Program-made: the position numbers and the translations under genes | Assembly: GCA_025201345.1 (NCBI GenBank) | Contig: JAIXMG010000034.1 | Span: 248,001 to 312,000 of the forward strand | DNA length: 64,000 nucleotides | Direction: 5' to 3' | Source: Thamnidium elegans | Lineage: Eukaryota; Mucoromycota; Mucoromycetes; Mucorales; Mucoraceae | Shown: positions 1-10,267 of the stretch, in pieces | Numbering within the stretch: position 1 is the stretch's first letter | Layout: every line of letters starts with the position of its first letter | Notes under the pieces: generated by a model | What the model saw: only the letters and a program-made list of their open reading frames with translations | Databases searched by the model: none | Told to the model about the DNA's origin: nothing

Positions 1-1876
1 TAGAGAAGTAAGATCATTGACCTATAAATACACATTATTAATTCTATTATGTAACTAACTTAGAAAAAAACACGAACGCTACCACTATGTTTATAAGTGG
101 GCATATGACCTCACAACTATGTATATTGTTATACTTAAATTTCTCATCTAAACTTGGGTGCAAAATTTAACATAGGAATTATCGTATTTATAAAATAAAT
201 AAAGAAAAGGAAAAAGTTATTAATATTTGCATCTGATCAGATGAATTTTTTCGAAAAAAAATTATATCTGATTCTTGAAGTGTACTTATAGTAGTGAGTA
301 ATCTTCTACGTTCATGACTAGCTGCTTTTTTAATAACGATTACATGCTTTCAAGTAACCTTATTCAACATATTCATATATTTATGTCAACTTAAACAATC
401 GATAATACACTCTTTTTATAGCTTTAAAATGGAATATGGAAGATGAAAATCCCGTAATATACATTTTGTTATACATACATATTTGACAGCAAAGTAGTTG
501 GTAACATTTTTCAACTAGGTTAAGTTATTCACTTACAAATATATGAGAACTAAAAATACACCTATATAAATCGTATAAAGGTATTATATTTTCTCTTATA
601 TCACTTATTACTTTATTTATTTATTTCACGATGAAGTAGCTTATTATATTTAAAATAAAATGTAACTTTACATATTAGGCTAATGTCATTTATTTTTCTT
701 TTTTTTTTTTGTTCTGGTATTATATACATATACTTCTTATTATCAAGTAAACATTCGACCGAACGATCCTCACCCAGAAATAATCTGGTTTTCTTTATGC
801 CTCTCGTCTTGGTGCTACATGCATTATAATACTATCAGCTATTTTCAAGACTATTTCCATTTCCATTTCCAATCAATGTAATTCACATTCAACCAAAACA
901 AAACTAAATCGCGTGTGTATGAGCTATTAGGGAAATGATTTATTTAGCTGGTATTAACCATATCTACAGGATATAGGATGCTTGAAATGATTATAACATT
1001 TTCATATATTGACACAAATTCAAATTGCTAGATCCATCAACACGCCAATATATATATATATATACTTATGCAAGAGGCATGGTTAGACTATTGTGCATAT
1101 CTCAGAAAACTTCTCAATAAAGAGTACCACTATATAGCAAGTATAGAATGTACTAGGTAAAGAGGGCAGGATCACATTGAGCAATATGAAAAGCGTATAT
1201 AATAATCAATCAAGTCTCAATAATACACGAAAAATAAAGACGAAGAAGGTTAATCAAATCAAATATTAATAGAAGAAGTTCTTAATTACAGTTACCTTTT
1301 GAAGAAACAAAAATACATCCAATTGCCAATATAAGTTCGGATTGCAATCTCCATAACATGCAAAAGCACCCTTAGAACATTGTGTACTGTTCTTACCACA
1401 TCTAGTGCAACTCTTAAATTAAGCATCAATAAGAGCATATCCACTTCCAACTAAACAGAAAAGCCGTTACGCAGAATACAGAAGAATGTAACAAGTGGCA
1501 TAATGCCAATTTCATCTACAACAAATAGTTTCGACAGATGGTTTTTTTTAACTGACAAAATTAAATCTTGTCTTTCGACAATTATTGAGCGGAATTTCAA
1601 CATGAAAAGAACTGTGTACTCCAAATGATCAAGCACCAGATTATCAAAGCTCTGCAATACTAACTACAAGTAAAGTAAACCATTAGACGCTAGTAAAGGA
1701 GCTTCGTGAAAACCATTCTATCCTTAAAAATGACATCATTTGGATGGTGATTGCGTGCCACCCAACTTTCCAAAAATGCGGATATCCAAAATTAGGTGCT
1801 TCAAGCAGATTACAAGCGTGCCTTAGTTTTTTTTTTTTCTTCTTCCAATATTATCTATTGTACTTTTTTTTTATAT
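1..1876. other. AT-rich intergenic region, no gene seen
   Basis: Low-complexity AT-rich sequence with many stops in all frames. The only longer open frame (about 68 codons on the minus strand, 1451-1657) has no recognisable motif or splice context. It probably includes the promoter of the VPS23 gene that starts at 1877. Confidence 0.6.
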
Positions 1877-3507
1877 ATGGACATTAAAAGCTGGTTGCGT
1901 ACAGTTCTAAAACATGTGAGTTATATAAGATTCATTGCATAGTATATGACAGTTTTTTTTATTTACGATCGCTTATTTTATTATTTTTAGTACCAAGACC
2001 CTGACCGAACATTTCGAGATGTGGATGCAGTTCTTCAAACATACTTGTCTTTGAAGCCAAAGATGGATACTTATAGTATGTTAAAGTGACTAAAAGAAAA
2101 ATAAAATCAAAATAATTTACTAATGTTTTTTAATATGTATATAAAAAGCTTCTAATGATGGTCATACACAATTGCTATTATGCTTACATGGAACTGTACC
2201 GATTACATATCGTTCAATTCCTTACAATATCCCGGTTGCTTTCTGGATCCCAAAAGAGTACCCCAACTCTTCGCCTATTCCTTACGTTAAGCCTACAGCG
2301 AATATGTTGATTAGAGAAGGTAGACACGTTGATAAAAGTGGTATGTGTTATCACCACTATAGATCCAGTTGGTCAAATGATCAAGTAAGTGAAATAACAT
2401 ATTAAAATATTATAATTATATATATTAAACCCCTCTTTTAGAATCATACATTTCTTGAGCTTGTAGCTATTTTACAACAAGTTTTTGCACAGGAACCTCC
2501 CGTATATACCAAACCTACCAATATCACAACCAATATGGGTTCGCCACAAATTCAAGAATCAATTTTGGATAGAGCTTCACCTCAGCAAAGACAATCGATG
2601 CCTTCACAACCAATAAATAATGGAAGCCCTGCTTTGTCTCAACCTTCACCAGATATACCTAAATGGATGGAAGAAAGTACTGCCTTATATAATATGAATC
2701 AAGGATTAACAGTAAGTTCTTTTTTTCTATGTATGTGAATTTATACATATTTACCTTAATTGTTTTATATGTAGTCCATGAATTTAAATGGCAGTAACTC
2801 TTTACCAAAGTCGGCATCGCTTCCAACAATAGCGTCTTTGCCACATGCTACATTATCCACGCCTTCCCCTCGATCTGGAATGAATGACAATCTATCGAAT
2901 GGATTCAATAACAATTATAATTTGCAAGAAACACTTTATAGAAAGGTATCAGATAAACTACAGCAATATAATGTATCAGTGTCTGGTGAAATGGATAAAC
3001 TATTACTTCAAAACAGACAATTAAATGAGGGTGAATTAAGTATTGAGCAAGAGTTCAGAGCATTGTCTGATATAAAGGAACGTTTGATATATAATAATTT
3101 GATATTAGAGACAAGATCTAAAGAAATAGATGAGGTAATTGAGAAAGTAAACGCTATGCCTGATGTACAGGTAGATGAGGCATTATGTGGAACCACTGTT
3201 GTTGCTAACCAGTAAGTAGTATTTCATGTGTCTGTGCGCTTTAATTTTAATTTTTTGTATAAATGTATAGATTATTTGAATTGGTTGGTGATGATAATGC
3301 TATCTCAGACACTGTTTATTTCTTGGCAAAAGCACTCAACTCAGAAAGAATCGACTTGTCTACGTTTATGAAGGTAACTTTCTTTATTTTTTTATATACA
3401 TGTATGTTTTTAAAAATAATACTAACGCTATTTAGTATACACGTATGTTATCGAGGGAGCAGTTTATGAAGAGAGCATTGATAAAAAAAATTACACAAAC
3501 TACATAA
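1877..3507 (+). CDS. VPS23: ESCRT-I subunit VPS23/TSG101 (UEV domain)
   Basis: About 413 aa from seven exons: 1877-1915, 1991-2075, 2149-2384, 2442-2711, 2775-3211, 3271-3373, 3436-3507; all junctions are GT-AG and keep phase. Residues about 14-145 form a ubiquitin E2 variant (UEV) domain, with NDGHTQLLLCLHGTVP, YNIPVAFWIPKEYP and the VKPT segment, and no catalytic Cys, as in Tsg101. A Pro/Ser/Gln-rich linker follows, then a coiled-coil stalk (residues about 270-340) and a C-terminal steadiness box ending in LSREQFMKRALIKKI. The protein binds ubiquitinated cargo and PT/SAP motifs at endosomes and recruits ESCRT-II/III for multivesicular body sorting. The ATG at 1877 is chosen because its 13 codons splice in frame into the UEV fold. 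Confidence 0.95.
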
Positions 3508-4288
3508 TAAACTTTAAAAAAAAATGTCTAACGGCTTTTTTTTATTTTCGGACATGTTTTTGCGCTACATACACTTTCTTCCGTCAAGTGTTTTCTAGCA
3601 GTAGTTTTGATATAAAGTACTATAATAGTAATTAGTGGCAGTAGATCTATCGTTGTCTTTTTAAAACATGTCGTATTATAGATATAAATATAAATTTATT
3701 TATAATCAGTTTACTTTATAACTACTCTAATCACTATAGCAGAAAATATTACCTGGAACGCTTTATTCTGATAAGTATTATTATACCAAAGTAAAAATTA
3801 TGAAACTATGTATATTTCGATTGCTTATTTATTCCTCCTTTTTTTACGTTATTTTTATTTCCAAAATATATATACTATAATTTTTATAGTACTTGATCTT
3901 CTCTTTTTTATTATTATCTTACTTTAAACGACTTTAAATCACATACCCCTTTTTTTATCAGTAAGCAAACAAACCAAATTATCGCAACTAAAAAAAATGT
4001 ATCGGTAGTTACAATTGTATCTTTTCAAAGGATTTATTGAAAATTACGGTACGTTAAATATAGAAGAAGAAGTGTGCCATACCAAATACGATCTAATATT
4101 ATTGGTAGAGATGAAATAGATTATGCATCTAGTTAATCTTTAAAAAAAAAAATAGGGAAGGTTTGATACAACAATGAAATTTATAGTTAACGTTAAAAAA
4201 GAAAAAAAACTATATATAGGTATACTTATATGAAGACTTTTTTCTTCAAACTTGGTTTCCTTTTTTTTTTTTATCTATCTATTCCAAT
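3508..4288. other. Intergenic, nothing recognised
   Basis: AT-rich 3' flank of VPS23 with homopolymer runs; no coding signature, RNA gene or repeat family is evident on either strand. Confidence 0.5.
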
Positions 4289-4462
4289 ATGAAATTAGTG
4301 CCAATTATCTATTTATTAGTGGTGTTACCTAATGTCACTTTAGCCGGTTGCTAGGATACCATATGTGGAGTAGGTTACCGCAACTACTGCTACAATTACT
4401 TTTGCTACAATAGTGATGCTAGTTAATTTACAGGAAAATGCACACCTTACGAGTAATTACCG
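4289..4462 (+). pseudogene. Eroded small Cys-rich secreted peptide gene
   Basis: An ATG at 4289 opens a frame with a clear signal-peptide-like start (MKLVPIIYLLVVLPNVTLA) followed by a Cys-rich stretch with CGVGYRNYCYNYFCYNSDAS and, further on, TGKCTPYE. The frame is interrupted by TAG at 4352, TAA at about 4424 and another TAA at about 4460, yet the Cys/Tyr-rich composition continues across the stops. This suggests a decayed gene for a small secreted disulphide-rich peptide. No family is recognised. An unspliced intron could explain one stop, but no good splice pair was seen. Confidence 0.35.
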
Positions 4463-4750
4463 ACTTATTTTAGAATATTAAGAAACAAGTCTTTTAGCAA
4501 CGCCATAATTCGTTTATACAATGCACAACTTTACTGCTTATATTCTTATTGTTGGTACATTATTTATTCTAATTTATAAATCATTTAAATATATATAAAT
4601 AAAGTCAGGAGTTTTTTAAATCCTGTTCATAACAAACTCGACAATATATTTATTCTTTTATAAATAATAATAATGATAATACCAACATTATTGTATTGGA
4701 ACAATGAAAACAATAATAATTGTAATAATAATACAGTTCTTTAGGCTTTT

Positions 4751-5483
4751 CTATACATATTTCCATTGAATTTTAAGAACGCCCTTTTTAAGAGGGGCCA
4801 ATTTACTAAAGACAGCAGGACTTAAGTCTATAAGAATGTTTATGTTAGAGAGAAAACAAAAAAAAGGGGAAGGGGGGTTGTATAATGAGCTTACCTAAAT
4901 CACCTTTGCTACATCCAGGACACTAGTAACAAAGAAAATGGGTTAAAGTTATGTACTAGTATTATTTTATTTAGTTTCAACTTACAGTATCTACAATTTT
5001 GGCACGTATTTTAGTACCAGAAGAATTTGTAATTTCTACCATTTTGCCACAAAGAGGGTTTTTGTTGGATTTTCCGCTTTGGTTCTTCATATCTTTGCCG
5101 TTCATAGCAACAATCAAATCATTTGGACTATTTTTCCATCCACATGAACCTCGGTTGGGCGTAAAGAAAGTAGCAGTACCAGAGTTAGCGTAGCTTCCTC
5201 TTTTATTTTTCTTATTACGTTTCTCAACAGCTCTTCTCATGCCATGGCGATTAATTGTGGCGGCCGAACGTTTGCGTTTATTAGTATCGAATGGCCTAGA
5301 CTCTTTTCTCTTTTTAAGAAAACCTGACATACCAAAATTCATCACAGCAGTGGTTTTTGGCATGTTTCTATTATAGACAACATCATTGACAACATTACTG
5401 TCGTCAGCTACAGTCATACCTAACATACAAACAGTAGCTACAGCTAATCCAATAATACTGAATTTCATATTTAGTTTTTTCAA
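4751..5483 (-). CDS. Secreted RlpA/expansin-like double-psi beta-barrel protein
   Basis: About 200 aa from three exons: 5483-4986, 4922-4895, 4827-4751 (minus strand, GT-AG, phases consistent). An N-terminal hydrophobic signal sequence (residues about 5-26; either of two Met codons, 1 or 6, may start) is followed by a Lys/Arg-rich linker with several dibasic sites that could be Kex2-processed. The C-terminal half is a DPBB_1 domain: ATFFTPNRGSCGWKNS, then NPLCGKMVEITN, then the spliced VDTCPGCSKGDLDLSPAVF, which is the signature of RlpA/barwin/expansin-like proteins. Such secreted proteins bind or loosen cell-wall polysaccharide; no catalytic activity can be assigned. It is divergent from the AROM-like gene, with 189 bp between starts. 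Confidence 0.85.
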
Positions 5484-5672
5484 AATATATAATTAAAAAG
5501 AAGATGTAATTTACCACTTTAAAAAAAAAAGTTTATTTATATCTAAAATAATATGCGGAGTTAGGGTTGAAGTTGTACGGGTCATCCTAAATAATGCACT
5601 TGTATAAAAGATTTTTTTTTTCCTTTAACTCTTTTAATTATTTTTCCTATAAAAAATAATAATAATAAAAGT

Positions 5673-8061
5673 ATGGTAGTGGAAGTACCTATAATTGAAA
5701 CGATTTCAATATTGAATCAATCAGATGTCATTCATATTGGTTACAATTTAATACAAGATTACATAGCACAGAATATGATTTCATTCATAAACAACGTGTC
5801 AAACTATATTGTTATTACCGACTCTAATTTGGCTCCGCTTTACTTGGAAAAGTTATTGTCATCCTTAAAACGACACTTAATACATGGTCAGCGTATTCTT
5901 GTACGTACGCTTGCTTGCGGTGAGAAATCAAAATGTCGTCAGACAAAGACAGATATTGAAGGTTATTTATTGTCAGAGTCTTGTACTCGAGATACCTGTT
6001 TAATTGCTTTAGGTGGTGGTGTTGTGGGCGACTTAGTAGGTTATGTTGCTTCTACATTTATGCGTGGTATTCCTTATATCCAAATACCTACTACTTTATT
6101 ATCTATGGTGGATTCTAGTATAGGTGGGAAAACTGCGATTGACACTCCTCATGGTAAAAATTTGATAGGTACCTTTTGGCAACCCAATCGTATATATTTG
6201 GATTTATCAGTGTTACAAACTCTTCCCAGTAGGGAAATATCAAATGATATGGCCGAAGTTATAAAGGTAAAAGAAAAAAAACTGTATTGCATCTTTTAAA
6301 GTTAAAGAATATATACTAGACAGCTGCTATTTCAAACAAACACCTCTTTGATGAATTAAGTACGGGTAAAGAAAAAATTTACGCTGCTGTATCTACTACG
6401 GATTACACAGGTAAGCAAGTTAAATCTCCTTTAAAAAAAAAAACTCCCCAACACTCATTTGAAAAATTAAAGATTCCGATCGCCAATTTTTGACAAGAGT
6501 TATTTGTACTACTGTAAAATTTAAAGCAAATGTTGTTACTCTTGACGAAAGAGAAGGTGGTCTGCGTGGTCTTTTAAATTTTGGGCATTCAATTGGTCAT
6601 GCTTTGGAAGCAATTTTATCTCCTCTTTGGCTGCATGGTGAATGCGTTTTGATCGGTATGATTATGGAAGCTAGACTGGCCTGTACACTTGGACATTGCA
6701 CTATTGAACTTGTCGATAAACTTATTGATTGCCTCAAGTTATATAATTTACCTACTGTACTTGATATCGAAACAAGAAATGAACTTAAGCTTGACCAAAT
6801 TATGAATATCATGAAAGTAGACAAAAAAAATAAAGGTACTCAAAAAAGGATTGTACTTTTAAGTGAAATTGGCAATACAGTTGAAAAAAAAGCATCAAAT
6901 GTACCTAACCATGAAATTGAAAATGTATTGAAGCCTTACCTTTCTAATAATCACTCAAAAAAATTGGGCGATGGTACTAGTCATCAGCAACCATCTAGTA
7001 TTTCTTTCTCTATAAATCTAATCTCGTCCTCAATCGGTTTAGATCAACTTATTTCTAAGCTGTATGATATCATCAAGAACAAATATCAATGTGTACTTAC
7101 AACTAGTATTGAATTAGATTCGAGCGTACAAGCACAAGAGAATCAGGTCCATATTTACTTTACCACTGAACCAGGATCTACCCGCTCTGCACAAGACATT
7201 TGGTTCGAATATGTTGTTACATTCAACGAGATGGATTATCACTTTTTGAACGGCGCCATGACATTTATTACAGACACCATTTGTACCCAAGAGGAGCGTC
7301 ACATCAATCCTACATCAAATGTCACAACTACATTTGTCACACCTACTATTTCCGATTACGAATCTGTTTTACCCATCGTTTTAAATCAATGGTTAGAACT
7401 TGCAAATGCAGTTGAATTCAGAGTTGATTTGCTTACACCCCAAAAAGATAGTAAAGATTGGATCATAAATACTGGTAAGCAACTGGCTTATCTTCGTCAA
7501 AAGACAGTCCTACCTGTTATTTTTACTGTGCGTACAGTTCCTCAAGCCGGTAAATTTGACCCAGCACTAGTTTCTCTTTATTTCGATCTCTTGTATTGGG
7601 GTCATCGCTGGGGCTGCGACTATGTAGATATTGAAATTACAACCCTATCTTCTAACCAACTAGATACCATCATGTCACTTAGATCATTTCCTACCAAAGT
7701 CATCGCATCTTACCACTATCCGGTCCGTATGAATTCCTGATCTAGTCCCGGTATGCAATATGTGTACTACAAGGCAGTTCAACTATTTCGAAAGTACATG
7801 CATCAAGGCGTAATCAAGATTGTAAGCTTCGCCAATACTTTTTACGATAATATTGAACTGGAATTGTTTCGTCATAATGTAGATCCTACAAATACTCAAC
7901 CATTGATTTTAATTAATATGGGTCCTTATGGTAGATTTTCTCGTGTTGCAAATAGATTCATGTCGCCTGCCATGCATCCTTCTTTATCTTTAACTGCTGC
8001 GCCAGGTCAATTATCTATTAACCAGTTATTACATATACGTGACGAGTTGTGTATGGGTTAA
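5673..8061 (+). pseudogene. Shortened AROM paralogue: DHQ synthase + DHQ dehydratase, in-frame TGA
   Basis: Exons 5673-6266, 6320-6410 and 6473-8061 give 757 codons with one internal stop (TGA 7738-7740). Residues 1 to about 385 are a 3-dehydroquinate synthase: ALGGGVVGDLVGYVAS, SSIGGKTAID, and metal-ligand motifs MAEVIK, NFGHSIGHA and LHGE. The C-terminal part is a type I 3-dehydroquinate dehydratase: VTPTISDYESVLP, AVEFRVDLL, FTVRTVPQAGKF, IASYH (catalytic His), VIKIVSFAN (Schiff-base Lys) and AAPGQLS. The pentafunctional AROM protein (about 1,570 aa) normally has EPSP synthase and shikimate kinase between these and shikimate dehydrogenase after them; here EPSP synthase and shikimate dehydrogenase are absent, and only a divergent stretch of about 120 residues (possibly kinase relic) remains. 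The TGA lies where other fungal AROMs have Trp (…SW), so it is likely a TGG-to-TGA nonsense change. Downstream reading resumes in the same frame with conserved residues. It may be a young pseudogene, a read-through gene or a sequence error. Confidence 0.8.
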
Positions 8062-9319
8062 AACTAATAAAGTACGTTTTGTTTATTTATGATTAGTAAA
8101 AATATATTGTAGCTATGGTATCATAATAATATAATGCAATGATAAGTATAAATAAGATTTAAAATACTGATGTTAAATAATTAGTGAGACATGCAATATT
8201 CCTTCCCTCCCCTTATTATAAACATATTTTTGCGTGTTTACCTTCTCATTTTACTAACGGGAAGGCTTAAGTAATAATTTGGTAAATAAGTTTCTTCAGA
8301 GACAAGTGTTTATTAAACGTCTATACTTTATGTATACTAATAACAATAATACAAACGAAAAAAAAAACATTAAGGGGAAGAGTAAAATAAAATTTTGACT
8401 ATTTTTCCAATTAATAATGTTAACTTCTTACGCTGAGTACAAAATAGATAGTTCTTCCTGGATAACAACGGAAAGAATATAGATAAAGATATTGGGATAT
8501 TTATACTAATTGATATTCTCTATTGATAATATATAAGGAAAATAAAAGATATGTCTAAGTAATTGTTGTAAAAGGGCTGAGCTATCAAATACCAAATAGT
8601 AAGAGAAAAGCTAATAATAGACTTGAAAACCGATGAAAGTAAAAGATTCCATTTTGAGATATTAACTAATAGGATTAACTTTGATCCTTTACAAGTAATA
8701 TGAACTATGTATTAAATCTTATACCAAACTTTTTGAAGTCCGGAATAAATCTTTTGCGGTCCAAAAAACTCTCGACTGTTATCTGGAAAACTAAACTCGA
8801 TCAACTGCATCATTGTATACATGTTCTTTTATTTTCAGTTTTTTTTTCACGGCCAAAGAAAGTATATAATGTGTCTAAGTGCCCTAGAAGAATTCTACTA
8901 CCTATGTCAAAAATTATATATAAGTTTATACAAGTACTTGTACTATCAAAACTAATCTATCAAGTAAGGCATACAAGCGACGACGGTCTTAACGCATTCA
9001 ATTTCAAACTAAATCACATTGATTATTTTTCTCGGCATTTATGTTTCGGTTCAACTCTTCGTCTTTGCCATCATTGCTCCAATCACCATCAAAAAGGCGA
9101 GCGAATCTGGGCGGAACTTCTTCTCTTCATCGTCCCCGCGATGTTATAAATAAACTGAAGCAATCACCCATTGCTTCCTAAAAAAAAAACTTCTCTTCTT
9201 TGCGTTTCCTTTTCCATACAAGTATTATCACGAGCCTTTCAAGGAAATAACCCTCCCCCCAACGTAAAAATATTAATAAACAATATGTATATTTTTACAC
9301 AAATCATTTATTTGTTTAT
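8062..9319. other. Intergenic, no supported gene
   Basis: AT-rich flank of the AROM-like gene. A 149-codon plus-strand frame (8700-9149) has no recognisable domain, no splice structure and unconvincing composition, so it is not called. Confidence 0.5.
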
Positions 9320-9850
9320 TCACCTGTCATAAATGTAAACTTATGCTTACATAATTCACAGTTTTATACGTATATACTTTTTTTTTTTTGGCTGTGATAG
9401 AACCACTGAATTAAGCCAGATAATTCGAAAATTTAGTTCTTTTAAGAATATATATACATATATTATGCACCACTTAGTTTTTGCCAGTCCTGGCGAATAA
9501 CGACTAATAATGCCTGAGCATTTACAAGGATAGTATAAAGGTCCTTCTTGTGCACTTTCCGAATGGTACAATCTGCCGATATCAAAATATATTCTCATAA
9601 ATTTAGCGAACTATTGTGGCGTCAAACATGTTCAGAAAAAACAAGTGTAAAGTATTATTTTTCACGTGCCTTTATGCACAATGGTTACTCTAAGAAGAAT
9701 TGTGTCGTTTTGTATGAAAATAAGAGGGCAAGGACATACAAAAAAAAGGCAGGATAATATGTAAATGAACAGAAAATAAAAAGACTTGTTTAAAAAATAT
9801 GATTAATTTAATCATTATTTTTTTTAAGGACCAGGATGACCTCAACACTG
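9320..9850 (-). pseudogene. Truncated duplicate of the 5' end of DOA10 (RING-CH exons)
   Basis: This segment is a decayed copy, on the same strand, of exons 1-4 of the intact DOA10 gene that starts near 14287. Matching blocks occur in the same order and spacing: a GGATGACCTCAAC block (about 9835; parent about 14247), the RINGv exon (about 9490-9575, ESAQEGPLYYPCKCSG versus the parent [16 protein letters not shown]), the exon-3 block (LIQWFYHSQ, about 9400) and the exon-4 block (NCELCKHKFTF, 9322-9364). The first two zinc ligands are lost (Cys to Gly and Cys to Tyr), the part after the PCKCSG motif is scrambled, and the start ATG is ACG in the aligned position. Everything from exon 5 onward is missing. 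Confidence 0.8.
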
Positions 9851-10012
9851 CGGATTACATTGTAAAGTGCGTTTTGTTTATACGAAGTATAATAAAAAAA
9901 AAGTATTTATTTTTAATATTTGATGAAAGTACACTATACAGATATGAAAAGAGAGAAAGAGAGAGGGGAGGGGGGAGGGGGGATATATTATGTTATTTTT
10001 TTAGTGGTAATT

Positions 10013-10227
10013 TTAATTTTCGTGATTATGAAGGGTCTGACCAACTAAATAATTGTCCTCCCTGATTGTCTCCGCAAGTCTTCTTTTAAGTTTTAAGCCT
10101 ATTTTTCCTAACTGATAAGCGACTATACCGATAAAAGTAACGGGGTATGCAAGCTGCATTACTTTCATTCGTAATTCCGGGTTTGTGAGATCTATACATA
10201 AATATTATTAATAACCTATTACTTTCT

Positions 10228-10267
<40 letters not shown>

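Noticed and set aside
7738..7740. TGA as a selenocysteine codon
   Set aside because: Fungi are not known to use selenocysteine in general, and the position fits Trp rather than a catalytic Cys; nonsense or read-through is simpler.
8700..9149. 149-codon plus-strand open frame
   Set aside because: No domain, no splice context and composition like translated AT-rich spacer; treated as chance.
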